In this document: in pieces, positions 15,459-23,401 of the stretch
How positions within the stretch are numbered: the stretch's first letter is position 1
Layout of the letters: every line of letters begins with the position of its first letter
Source of the DNA: Hymenobacter gummosus
GTDB taxonomy: Bacteria > Bacteroidota > Bacteroidia > Cytophagales > Hymenobacteraceae
Direction: 5' to 3'
NCBI RefSeq assembly: GCF_003970915.1
Contig: NZ_RXOF01000013.1
Coordinates: 62,001 to 126,000, forward strand
DNA length: 64,000 bases
Translations under genes and position numbers: made by a program
The notes under the pieces: generated by a model
Database searches by the model: none
The model's input: the letters and a program-made list of their open reading frames with translations, nothing else
Told to the model about the DNA's origin: nothing

Positions 15459-16661
15459 TTAATCCATCATATCCGCCGGCCGGGGGGCGTGCGGGTAGTC
15501 GGGGTTCCAGCTCATGGGGTAGCCGGTGTCCTCGTACTGCAGGGCGGTTTCGGTGAGGTAGAGCGGGCGGAAGGTGTCCACCATCACGGCCAGCTCGTGC
15601 GTCTCCTTCTTGCCGATGCTGGCCTCCACGGTGCCCGGGTGCGGGCCGTGCGGCAGCCCCGAGGGGTGCAGCGTAAACGACGCCAGATCCACGCCGCGGC
15701 GCGACATGAAGTTGCCGGCTACGTAGTACAGCACCTCGTCGGAGTCGACGTTCGAGTGGTTGTAGGGCGCCGGAATGGCCTGCGGGTGGTAGTCGAACAG
15801 GCGGGGCACGAAGGAGCAGATGACGAAGTTGTGGGCCTCGAACTGCTGGTGCACGGGTGGCGGCTGGTGAATGCGGCCGGTAATGGGCTCGAAGTCGTGG
15901 ATGCTGATGGCGTAGGGGAAGAAGAACCCGTCCCAGCCCACCACGTCGAAGGGCGTGTGGGCGTAAATCAGCTCGTGCAGGGCGCCTTCGCGCTTCACCA
16001 GCAGGCGGTACTCCTCCTTGTCGTCGTCCTCGGTCACCAGCTCGCCGGGCGGGCGGATGTCCCGCTCGCAGTAGGGCGAGTGTTCGAGCAGCTGGCCGAA
16101 GTGGTTGCGGTAGCGCCGGCACGTCTCCACCGGGCTGAACGACTCGATGATGAGCAGGCGCACCGGCCCGTCCTCGAAGTGAAACTGGTGGATGATGGTG
16201 CGCGGAATCACCACGTAGTCGCCGGGCTCGAACTGCACCTTGCCCAGCTGGCTCCACAGCTCGCCGCGGCCCTCGTGCACGAAGATGACCTCGTCGGCCA
16301 GGGCGTTTTTGTAGTAGTAGTCCATGCGCCCCGGCTCGGGGTTGCAGATGCTCAGCGTCACGTCGGCATTGCCCAGCAGGGTCTGGCGGGCGGCCAGGTA
16401 GTCGGGGCCAGTGACGGTCTGGGGCAGGGTGCGCAGGTGGGTGGGCTGCAGCGGGCGGTCCTTCAGCAGCTGGGGCGCGTAGGGCTGGGGCGTGCCCACG
16501 CGCTTAATCTGCGTCGGCGGGTTCTTGTGGTAGAGCAGCGACGAGACGCCGTGGAAGCCCAAAGTACCCACCAGCTGCTCGGCGTACAGGGAGCCGTCGG
16601 GCTGGCGGAACTGGGTGTGGCGCTTGCGCGGAATCTGACCGAGGCGGTGGTAATACGGCAT
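15459..16661 (-). CDS. hmgA: Homogentisate 1,2-dioxygenase
   Basis: A 400-residue non-heme iron enzyme that opens the ring of homogentisate in tyrosine/phenylalanine breakdown. It starts MPYYHRLGQIPRKRHTQFRQPDGSLYAEQLVG. Recognisable family blocks include GWDGFFFPYAISIHDFEPITG, PYNHSNVDSDEVLYYVAGNF (His and Glu iron ligands) and LPHGPHPGTVEASIGKKETHELAVM (third His region). Length is close to the microbial family norm. The ATG at 16661 was chosen because the upstream in-frame extension is low-complexity and runs into the neighbouring terminator. No other genes of the pathway are in the window. Confidence 0.93.
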   Translation of the reverse strand: MPYYHRLGQIPRKRHTQFRQPDGSLYAEQLVGTLGFHGVSSLLYHKNPPTQIKRVGTPQPYAPQLLKDRPLQPTHLRTLPQTVTGPDYLAARQTLLGNADVTLSICNPEPGRMDYYYKNALADEVIFVHEGRGELWSQLGKVQFEPGDYVVIPRTIIHQFHFEDGPVRLLIIESFSPVETCRRYRNHFGQLLEHSPYCERDIRPPGELVTEDDDKEEYRLLVKREGALHELIYAHTPFDVVGWDGFFFPYAISIHDFEPITGRIHQPPPVHQQFEAHNFVICSFVPRLFDYHPQAIPAPYNHSNVDSDEVLYYVAGNFMSRRGVDLASFTLHPSGLPHGPHPGTVEASIGKKETHELAVMVDTFRPLYLTETALQYEDTGYPMSWNPDYPHAPRPADMMD

Positions 16662-16718
16662 AATCAGACGGGAAACGGGGTGGGAATGCGGCCCGGGGCC
16701 GGGGGCGGTGAAGGTACG

Positions 16719-16749
16719 AAAAAGCCCTGCCCGGCGCACCGGACAGGGC
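16719..16749 (-). terminator. Terminator of the S41 protease gene
   Basis: Arms 16724-16734 and 16739-16749 pair at 10 of 11 positions with a 4-base loop. On the minus strand the stem is followed by TTTTT. It sits between the protease stop (16786) and hmgA. Confidence 0.7.
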
Positions 16750-16785
16750 AGTAGCTTTCCGACGGCCCCAGCTGGCTCACTGGCT

Positions 16786-18492
16786 TTACTGCCCGTTCGT
16801 CTCGCCCAGGGCCAGCTTGGCGTTGGCGTCCTGCAGGGTTTGCAAGGCCTGCTTCAGCTCCCCGTCCTGCTCGCGCAGCACGGCGTAGTAAGCGTCCTTG
16901 CCGAAGGCGCTGCGGGCCACCAGGGCCTTGAGCTGGTTGCGCAGGGCGGGCGCGCAGCGGCGCAGCGAATACGGGTCGGCGCGCAGGCCGCCCTGGGCGG
17001 CGCGGGCGGCCAGGGCCTGCAGCTGCACCTCGCTCACGTCGAACGTGCGCTGGTACTGGTCGAAGGTGAGCTGGGTTAGCTCGTCCTTGTGCTCCTGGTA
17101 GAGGTTCAGGGCGAATTCGCGCACCAGGCTGGTGCCCTGCAGGCGCGAGAGGTAGCGGTTCTGGGTGGTACTGTCGCGGGGCACGAACACGTCGGGCATG
17201 ATGCCGCCGCCGCCGTACACCGTGCGGCCGTGCGCGGTGCGGAAGCGCAAAGCCGGCGCGAAATGCACACTGTCGGCGTGAAAGGCCTCGCCGCGGGCGT
17301 AGCGTTCCTGCAGGTCGCGGTCGTAGGCGGCCACGCCGTCGCGGTAGGGCTTCTGGATGCTGCGGCCCGAGGGCGTATAGTAGCGGGCAATGGTGAGGCG
17401 CAGCTCCGAGCCGTCGTTCAAGGTAATCGGCTGCTGCACCAGGCCCTTCCCGAAGGAGCGGCGGCCCACCACCAGGGCGCGGTCCTGGTCCTGCAGGGCG
17501 CCGGCCAGCACCTCGGAGGCCGAGGCCGAGCCTTCGTCGACGATGACCACCAACGGGCCTTCCTCAAACTCGCCGGCTGCGCGCGAAAACGTCTGGGTGT
17601 CGTACTGGTCGCCCTTGCCGTCGGTGTACACGATTTTGCGCGTGCCGCCGATAAATTCGTCGGCAATCTTGGTGGCGCGGTCGAGGTAGCCGCCGGGGTT
17701 GCCGCGCAAGTCGAGCACCAGCTTGGTCATGCCCTCGCGGCGCAGCCGGCCCAGGGCTTCCTTGAACTCGTCGTAGGTGCCGGCGGCGAAGCGGCTGATT
17801 TTGATGTAGCCCGTGGCCCCGTCAGCCAGCACGGCGGCCACGTCCACCGAGGCGTTCGGAATGCGGTTGCGGGTGAGGGCGAAGGTCATGGCCCGGCCCT
17901 GCCCGCGGCGCAGCAGCAGCAGCCGCACGGTGCTGCCCCGCGGCCCGCGCAGGCGCCCAAACACCTGCTCGGTGGTCAGGTGCTGGCCCGATACGCTCTG
18001 CCCGTCGATGGCCAGCAGCCGGTCGCCGGGCTGCAGGCCGGCCTGCTCGGCGGGGCCGCCGCTCAGCGGGGCCACTACCGTCACCGTGTCGCGGAACATA
18101 TTGAATTCCACCCCGATGCCGTCGTAGTCGCTCTGCAGAAAGGCGGCGGCCTGCTGCTGCTCCTTGGCCGGAATGTAGACCGAGTGCGGGTCCAGCTTTT
18201 CCAGCATGCGCTTGATGGCGTAGTCCGACAGCTGCTCGGCGTCGACGGTGTCCACGTAGTCGCGGTCGACGTAGCTGAGGATTTCCTTGAACTTCAGGTA
18301 GCCGCGGGAAGTGGCGTCGGGGTTCTGGTCGGTGGGCCGGAAGGGGTTGGAGCCCAGCAGCAGCCCGCTCAGCAAGGCTGCCCCCAGCAGCAGGGGCTGC
18401 CGCCACCGCTGCCACTTCTGCCAAACCTTGCGCACAGGGCGCGACGGCGCGGAATCCGGCTGCGGGGCGTCGGGGCGGGCGGCAGAGGGCAT
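16786..18492 (-). CDS. S41 family C-terminal processing peptidase with PDZ domain
   Basis: A 568-residue CtpA/Prc-type serine protease anchored by an N-terminal membrane segment (about residues 30-50, LLLGAALLSGLLLG). A PDZ domain follows at about 120-205 (VTVVAPLSGGPAEQAGLQPGDRLLAIDG). The catalytic domain contains VLDLRGNPGGYLDRA, the nucleophile Ser in VIVDEGSASASEVLAG and the general-base Lys in RRSFGKGLVQ. It would act in the periplasm on protein C-termini. The C-terminal helical tail (about 440-568) is typical of Bacteroidota members. A well-matched promoter lies upstream. Confidence 0.93.
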   Translation of the reverse strand: MPSAARPDAPQPDSAPSRPVRKVWQKWQRWRQPLLLGAALLSGLLLGSNPFRPTDQNPDATSRGYLKFKEILSYVDRDYVDTVDAEQLSDYAIKRMLEKLDPHSVYIPAKEQQQAAAFLQSDYDGIGVEFNMFRDTVTVVAPLSGGPAEQAGLQPGDRLLAIDGQSVSGQHLTTEQVFGRLRGPRGSTVRLLLLRRGQGRAMTFALTRNRIPNASVDVAAVLADGATGYIKISRFAAGTYDEFKEALGRLRREGMTKLVLDLRGNPGGYLDRATKIADEFIGGTRKIVYTDGKGDQYDTQTFSRAAGEFEEGPLVVIVDEGSASASEVLAGALQDQDRALVVGRRSFGKGLVQQPITLNDGSELRLTIARYYTPSGRSIQKPYRDGVAAYDRDLQERYARGEAFHADSVHFAPALRFRTAHGRTVYGGGGIMPDVFVPRDSTTQNRYLSRLQGTSLVREFALNLYQEHKDELTQLTFDQYQRTFDVSEVQLQALAARAAQGGLRADPYSLRRCAPALRNQLKALVARSAFGKDAYYAVLREQDGELKQALQTLQDANAKLALGETNGQ

Positions 18493-18545
18493 TAGCAGCG
18501 GGGAGAAGTGGGCAATAAGGGGCGGCTGATTCTCAGAATACTAGG

Positions 18546-18573
18546 CAAATTTAATCCAAGTCTGGCAAGCCAA
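18546..18573 (-). promoter_or_regulatory. Putative promoter of the S41 protease gene
   Basis: Minus-strand TTG (complement of 18571-18573), a 17-bp spacer, then TAAATTTG (complement of 18546-18553), a perfect TAnnTTTG box, 54 bases upstream of the ATG. One of the best promoter matches in the window. Confidence 0.6.
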
Positions 18574-18761
18574 CCGGCGCAAAACCGGGCGCTTGGCAAT
18601 TTTCCAATAAAAAGCCAACGCTATATTCGATTAGAACAAAGCGTTGGTTGCCTGGGTGAGCAGTCTGGCAAAGTTCGGGCAGTGGCGCGTCCGCGTCAAT
18701 CACATGAAATGCAGTGATGAAGTGTCACGAAGCCGCTGGTATCTGACGAATATCAAAAGCA

Positions 18762-18837
18762 CGTCCTGCTGAGCTTGCCGAAGCATCTCTACCGAACAAT
18801 GAAGCGGTAGAGATGCTTCGGTAAGCTCAGCAGGACG
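18762..18837. repeat. Palindromic intergenic element, family B
   Basis: Arms 18762-18794 and 18805-18837 are reverse complements at 32 of 33 positions (CGTCCTGCTGAGCTTGCCGA...) with a 10-base loop. It would form a very stable hairpin between the bshB1 stop and the S41 protease promoter. TCCTGCTGAGC recalls the TCATCCTGAGC start of family A, so the families may be related. Confidence 0.85.
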
Positions 18838-18909
18838 GTCTGACTTTTTCCGTTTTGATCTTCTGCCCCAGATGTCTCGCGTTGCTCGACATGACAGCTG
18901 CTTTTCCCC

Positions 18910-19629
18910 TCAGCGCAGCTGAAACAAATCATCCAGCCCCAGGGGACGGCGGCAGGTGAAGCCTTCGGCGAAGGCGGCGTGGATGTACTTGCCGTACTCG
19001 CGGGCCCGGGCTTCCAGGGTCAGCCAGAAGTCGGGGGTGGAAATGAAGGTGTGGGTGGGGTCGTCGTACTCGGGGTGATAAAACTGGCTTTTGAAGGCGC
19101 GCAGGGCGGCCAGCTTCTGCTCCCAGTAGGGCGTGATGTCGACCAGGATATCGGGGCGGACGTAGGTGTTGTGGATGGCCTGCAACAGCAGCCGCGGGCG
19201 CCAGGCCAGCTGCGGCTCACCCTCCCACTCGGTCTGAATCTTGGGCAGACCGGCCAGGAAAGCGGCGTCGTGGACGAGGTCGGCGGCGCGGCCGTGGTCG
19301 GGGTGCCGGTCGAGGCTGGGGTTGGTGATGACGATGTCGGGGCGGTAGTGGCGCAGCACCCGGATAACCTGCAGCTGGTGCGCTTCGTCGTTGGCGAAGA
19401 ATCCGTCGCGCATGCGCAGGTTCTGGCGCACCGCGAGGCCCAGCAGCTCAGCGGCCGCCTGGGCTTCCTCGTCGCGCAGCTCGGCCGAGCCGCGGGTGCC
19501 CAGCTCCCCGCGGGTGAGGTCGACTACGCCCACGCGGCGGCCGGCGGCGGCGTATTTGAGCAGGGTGCCGGCGCAGCCCAGCTCGGCGTCGTCGGGGTGC
19601 GCGGCAATCATCAGCAAATCCAGCTTCAT
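18910..19629 (-). CDS. bshB1: Bacillithiol biosynthesis deacetylase BshB1
   Basis: A 239-residue zinc deacetylase of the PIG-L/LmbE family. It removes the acetyl group from GlcNAc-malate in the second step of bacillithiol synthesis. The start MKLDLLMIAAHPDDAELGCAGTL holds the metal/catalytic AHPDD motif (H11, D13, D14). HPDHGRAADLVHDAAFLAGL carries the later His ligand, and the block PDILVDITPYWEQKLAALRAFKSQFYHPE is typical of BshB1. The ATG at 19629 begins the conserved domain; a longer in-frame extension is GC-rich and lacks homology. It follows the cysteine desulfurase gene by 52 bases, so the two may be co-transcribed. bshA and bshC are not in the window. Confidence 0.92.
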   Translation of the reverse strand: MKLDLLMIAAHPDDAELGCAGTLLKYAAAGRRVGVVDLTRGELGTRGSAELRDEEAQAAAELLGLAVRQNLRMRDGFFANDEAHQLQVIRVLRHYRPDIVITNPSLDRHPDHGRAADLVHDAAFLAGLPKIQTEWEGEPQLAWRPRLLLQAIHNTYVRPDILVDITPYWEQKLAALRAFKSQFYHPEYDDPTHTFISTPDFWLTLEARAREYGKYIHAAFAEGFTCRRPLGLDDLFQLR

Positions 19630-19681
19630 GGCATGGCAGCGGGGCCGCCCCGCCGACGCCCCCACCCGACCAGCGGGGGCG

Positions 19682-20869
19682 TCAGACAAGCTCGGCGCGG
19701 AAAAGGTTGGCAATCTGGGCCACGGCGTATTCCACTTCGTCGGCGGTGTTGTAGCGGCTGAGCGAGAGACGCAGCGTGGCGCGGTCGGGGTCGGTACCGA
19801 GGGCGCTGAGCACGTGCGAACCGGCTTTGTCGCCGCTGGTACAGGCCGAGCCACCCGACACGGCCACGCGGTTCAGGTCGAGCGTGGAAAGCAGCTCGGC
19901 GTTGCGGGGCGAGGGCGGCAAACTCACGCTTAGGATGGTGTAGAGGCTCTGCTCGGCTTCGGCGGAGAGGCCGTTGAACTGCACGCCTTCCACCTCGGCC
20001 TGCAGGCGGCGGATGAGCTGGTCTTTGAGGCCCTGCACGTAGCGGCGGTGCTCGTCGAGGCCCTGGTAGGCAATTTCCAGCGCCTTGGCCAGGCCCACGA
20101 TGCCGGGAATGTTTTCGGTGCCGGGGCGCACGTGGCGCTCCTGCGAGCCGCCGTGCAGCAGGGGCTGCACCGGCAGGCCCGCGCTGCGGTAGAGGAAGCC
20201 GGTGCCTTTCGGGCCGTGGAACTTGTGGGCCGAGCCGACAAGGAAGTGGTTTTGCAGCAGGCGCACGTTGTGGCGGTAGTGGCCCATGGTCTGCACCGTA
20301 TCGGTGTGGAAAATGGCGTTGTGGCGCACGCACAGCCGCCCGATGGCCTCCACGTCGTTGAGGTTGCCCAGCTCGTTGTTGGCGTGCATCAAACTCACGA
20401 AGGAGCGCGGGTGGGTGGTCAGCAGCTCTTCGAGGTGGTTCAGGTCGAGGCGGCCCTGGGCGTCGTGGCGCACGTAGCTCAGGCGGATGTCGCCCACGCG
20501 CTCCAGCGCCTGCAGGGTGTGCAGCACCGCGTGGTGCTCAAGGGGTGAGGAAATGGCGTGCGTGAGGCCCAGCGTGCGGATGGTGCCGATGGCGGCGTAG
20601 TTGTCGGACTCGGTGCCGCCCGAGGTGAAGAAGATTTCGTTCGGGGCGGCGTTGAGCAGGCCGGCAATGGTGCGCCGGGCCGTTTCGACCACGCCGCGCA
20701 GGCGCCGGCCGTAGCTGTGCTGGCTGCTGGCGTTGCCGTAATGCTCGCGCAGGTAGGGCAGCATGGCATCGAGCACGGCCGGATCGAGCGGGGTGGAAGC
20801 GGCGTTGTCGAAGTACACGGAGCGCGGCTCAGCGGCGGCCGCAGCCCGCGCCGGGGTGGTGGATGGCAT
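19682..20869 (-). CDS. Cysteine desulfurase (NifS/IscS-like)
   Basis: A 395-residue PLP enzyme that converts cysteine to alanine and an enzyme-bound persulfide for Fe-S cluster or thio-cofactor assembly. Motifs are YFDNAASTPLDP, FTSGGTESDN, SSPLEHHAV, HANNELG, the PLP lysine K216 in GSAHKFHGPKG and the persulfide cysteine C343 in SGGSACTSG. The ATG at 20869 starts MPSTTPARAAAAAEPRSVYFDNAAS; an upstream extension would translate the palindromic element 20911-21095. No iscU, iscA or sufBCD genes are adjacent; bshB1 is directly downstream. Confidence 0.93.
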   Translation of the reverse strand: MPSTTPARAAAAAEPRSVYFDNAASTPLDPAVLDAMLPYLREHYGNASSQHSYGRRLRGVVETARRTIAGLLNAAPNEIFFTSGGTESDNYAAIGTIRTLGLTHAISSPLEHHAVLHTLQALERVGDIRLSYVRHDAQGRLDLNHLEELLTTHPRSFVSLMHANNELGNLNDVEAIGRLCVRHNAIFHTDTVQTMGHYRHNVRLLQNHFLVGSAHKFHGPKGTGFLYRSAGLPVQPLLHGGSQERHVRPGTENIPGIVGLAKALEIAYQGLDEHRRYVQGLKDQLIRRLQAEVEGVQFNGLSAEAEQSLYTILSVSLPPSPRNAELLSTLDLNRVAVSGGSACTSGDKAGSHVLSALGTDPDRATLRLSLSRYNTADEVEYAVAQIANLFRAELV

Positions 20870-20910
20870 TCGGAGGTGGGGTTGGGGGTGAAATAAGGAG
20901 GAAACCCGAA

Positions 20911-21095
20911 CGTCATCCTGAGCAACGCGAAGGACCTTCCTCGAACCCTGCACCGACGGCCAAGTCTTAGCGCCAACGTTCTGACTGCAAGGGCGTCAGT
21001 AGCTATTTTTCGGTTGGTGCTGCTTAGCGTCTGCACGTTAGCATCAGCGGCGGTGCAGGGTGCGAGGAAGGTCCTTCGCGTTGCTCAGGATGACG
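20911..21095. repeat. Palindromic intergenic element, family A copy 2
   Basis: Arms 20911-20955 and 21051-21095 are reverse complements at 44 of 45 positions (CGTCATCCTGAGCAACGCGA...CCCTGCACCG) around a 95-base centre. It shares its terminal and inner blocks with the element at 4443-4625. It begins 8 bases past the stop of the TlpA-like gene and ends about 40 bases before the cysteine desulfurase start, so it could act as a terminator or RNA-processing hairpin. Confidence 0.9.
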
Positions 21096-21102
21096 GTCAG
21101 GT

Positions 21103-22242
21103 TTAGTTGGTCTTTTTCAGCAGGCGGCCGAGGGTGCTGTGCAGCGCCTCGCCGGTGAGGTTGGCGGCCACGATTTTGCCCTGCGGGTCGATGAGGAAGT
21201 TCTGCGGAATGGCCTGCACGCCGTATTCCTGGGCGGCGGCATTCTGCCAGAACTTCAAATCCGACACGTGCTGCCAGGTCAGGCCGTCGTTCTGAATGGC
21301 TTTCAGCCAGGCGTCGCGGCCGGTGGGCTTGTCGAGCGAAACGCCGAGCACGGTGAAGCCCTGGTCCTTGTAGGCGTTGTAGGCCTTCACCACGTTGGGG
21401 TTTTCGCGGCGGCAGGGGCCGCACCAGGAAGCCCAGAAGTCGATGAGCACGTACTTGCCGCGCAGGCTGCTTAGGCTGACGGGCTTGCCGTCGGGGTCGT
21501 TCTGGGTGAAGTCGGGCGCCACGGCCCCGATGGCGGTTTTCTGCACCTTTTTCAGCTGCTCAGCCAGCCGTACACCCTGCGGGGTAGCGCGCAGGGCGGG
21601 CGTGAGGCCGCCGTAGAGGGCGGCAAACTCGTCGGCCTTGGGCACGTAGCCGATGGCCTTGGGCAGGGCAAACAAACTGAACCGGCTGCCGGGGTTGGCC
21701 TTCACGTAGGCCGCGTACACCTGCTTTTCCTGCTCGTCGAGCGGGTCGAGCTTGGCTTCGAGGGCCTGGATGGTGGCCGCGTCGCTCTGCTTTTCCTTGG
21801 GCAGGGCGCGGAATTCCTTCACGTAGGCCTCGTACTTGGTGCTGAGCGGCTTGAGCTGGGCGTCGAGCTTGGCGGCTTCGGCGTTGAGCGGGGTGCCCGT
21901 CACCTTGGCGCGGCGGGCCGAGTCGGCGCCGCTGACGAGGATGGTGCCCTTCTCCAGGTACACCTCCGTCACGTCCTGCGACTTGGCGTAGGTTGTGCCC
22001 TTGTGGGCGAAGGTGAGGCGGGCCAGCAGGGGCTCGGCGGGGGCGCCTTTGAACTCGAAGGCCCCGTTCTGCACGGTTACCGAGTCGACGGTGCGCTGCT
22101 TGTTCAGGGAGTAGCTCAGGTAGGCCTTGGTCACGTCGGCTTTGGGGCTGAGCTTGCCTTTGAGCACGTAGGTTTCGCTCGGCGGCGTCTGGGCGGCCAG
22201 CAGGGTAAGCAGCAGGGCGCTGCCCTGGAGGAGGAATTTCAT
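21103..22242 (-). CDS. TlpA-like thiol-disulfide oxidoreductase with DUF4369 domain
   Basis: A 379-residue exported thioredoxin-fold protein. The signal sequence is MKFLLQGSALLLTLLAAQT. A DUF4369-type beta domain occupies about 22-120 (YVLKGKLSPKADVTKAYLSYSL), then a helical linker with many Lys/Glu (about 120-230). The C-terminal AhpC/TlpA domain has the active site WASWCGPCRRENP with C274 and C277 and the cis-Pro region near QAIPQNFLIDPQGKI. It would reduce or exchange disulfides in the periplasm. This architecture is common in Bacteroidota. It follows the monooxygenase gene on the same strand with an 84-base gap. Confidence 0.92.
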   Translation of the reverse strand: MKFLLQGSALLLTLLAAQTPPSETYVLKGKLSPKADVTKAYLSYSLNKQRTVDSVTVQNGAFEFKGAPAEPLLARLTFAHKGTTYAKSQDVTEVYLEKGTILVSGADSARRAKVTGTPLNAEAAKLDAQLKPLSTKYEAYVKEFRALPKEKQSDAATIQALEAKLDPLDEQEKQVYAAYVKANPGSRFSLFALPKAIGYVPKADEFAALYGGLTPALRATPQGVRLAEQLKKVQKTAIGAVAPDFTQNDPDGKPVSLSSLRGKYVLIDFWASWCGPCRRENPNVVKAYNAYKDQGFTVLGVSLDKPTGRDAWLKAIQNDGLTWQHVSDLKFWQNAAAQEYGVQAIPQNFLIDPQGKIVAANLTGEALHSTLGRLLKKTN

Positions 22243-22280
22243 AAGCGCGGAAGGGTTGGCGTGAGAAACGGGAAGCGGTG

Positions 22281-22309
22281 CGGGTGCCCACCGGCGCGGC
22301 GGGCACCCG
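22281..22309 (-). terminator. GC hairpin between monooxygenase and TlpA-like genes
   Basis: CGGGTGCCC (22281-22289) pairs with GGGCACCCG (22301-22309). There is no T run, so it may be an attenuating or processing hairpin rather than a true terminator. Confidence 0.35.
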
Positions 22310-22326
22310 ACCGTAAGATGGTCAGC

Positions 22327-23352
22327 CTAAGCCAATACCTGGATAACGGCCTCGGAGAAACGCTCCATTTCTTCCAGCTGCGGGCTGCACTGCAGCAGGA
22401 AAAGGTCCACGCCCACGGCCTCAAACTCGCCGATGCGGTCGGCTACCTGCTGCGGGGTGCCCGTCAGGCCCGAGCGCAGCCCGCGGTTCGACACCGAGTA
22501 ATCCTGCAAGGACACCTGCTTTTCGAGCTGGGTGCCGGCCAGCCACTGCTGGTAGTTTTTGTAGCCGGCGGCCGAGCCCTGCACGTTGGTAATGCGCGCC
22601 AGTTCCTTCTTGACCTCAGCTTCCGAGTCGCGCACCACGCTGTAGGCGGCCACCCCGAACTTCATCGGCGGCAAACCTAGCCGGTCGCGGCGCTCCTGCA
22701 GGTCCTGGATGCGGCGGCCGATGGCGGCCGGCTCGTCGCCGTGCATCACGTAGCCGTCGCACTGGGCCGCAATGAGGTTTTTGGCCGCTTCCGATTCGCC
22801 CCCGGCGTACAGGAAGGGCCGCGGGCGCGACACGGGCTTGGGCTGCAGGATGGAGTCCGTCACCTCGTAGTACTTGCCTTTGAAAGTGAAGTGGTCCTGT
22901 TTCCACAGGTTATCCACCACGTGCAGCCACTCGGCGGTGCGGGCGTACCGGTCGTCGTGCTGCTCGAAGTGCACGCCGTACTTCTTGGCCTCGTCCTGCC
23001 ACCACGACGACACCACGTTCAGGCTGAGCCGGCCGCCGCTGATGTGGTCGATGTTGGCGGCCTGCTTCGCGAGCAAAGCCGGCGAGTGGAAGGTGGGCCG
23101 CACGGCCACCATCAGCTCGATTTTCTTTGTGACGGCGGCCAGGGCGGCGGCCGTGCTCCAGGCATCCAGGCTGGGCGCTTCCTCGCCCTTGATGTCGTTC
23201 AGGTTCAGCTCGGCAATGAGCGAAAGGTCGTAGCCCAGCTCCTCGCTGCGCTGGGCCAGCGTCTTCACGTAGTCCCAGTCGGCGCGCATGTTCTCGTCCT
23301 CGACGTTGCGCAGCCACCCGCCAAAAACGGGCATCCAATATCCGTAGCGCAT
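22327..23352 (-). CDS. LLM-class flavin-dependent monooxygenase, alkanesulfonate/dimethylsulfone type
   Basis: A 341-residue bacterial luciferase-like TIM-barrel enzyme. The N-terminus MRYGYWMPVFGGWLRN and the blocks LMVAVRPTFHSPALLAKQ, DHISGGRLSLNVVSSWW and YAGGESEAAKNLIA match the SsuD/SfnG branch, which uses FMNH2 and O2 to release sulfite or sulfinate from sulfonates or sulfones. The exact substrate is not decidable from sequence. It lies 49 bases after the ATP-grasp gene and downstream of a SAM-I riboswitch, which supports a role in sulfur scavenging. No flavin reductase is adjacent. The start is tightly placed with no upstream alternative. Confidence 0.87.
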   Translation of the reverse strand: MRYGYWMPVFGGWLRNVEDENMRADWDYVKTLAQRSEELGYDLSLIAELNLNDIKGEEAPSLDAWSTAAALAAVTKKIELMVAVRPTFHSPALLAKQAANIDHISGGRLSLNVVSSWWQDEAKKYGVHFEQHDDRYARTAEWLHVVDNLWKQDHFTFKGKYYEVTDSILQPKPVSRPRPFLYAGGESEAAKNLIAAQCDGYVMHGDEPAAIGRRIQDLQERRDRLGLPPMKFGVAAYSVVRDSEAEVKKELARITNVQGSAAGYKNYQQWLAGTQLEKQVSLQDYSVSNRGLRSGLTGTPQQVADRIGEFEAVGVDLFLLQCSPQLEEMERFSEAVIQVLA

Positions 23353-23401
23353 CTTTTTTAATGTGCTGATGTGATGGAATGTGCTGATGTGTTAATGCGT
23401 G

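Larger units (their letters stand above)
18493..18909. other. Intergenic region with promoter, small inverted repeat and palindromic element
   Basis: A 417-base gap holding the S41 protease promoter (18546-18573), an 8-bp inverted repeat CCAACGCT (18615-18622 with 18640-18647), and the 33-bp-arm palindrome described separately. No coding potential was recognised. Confidence 0.6.
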
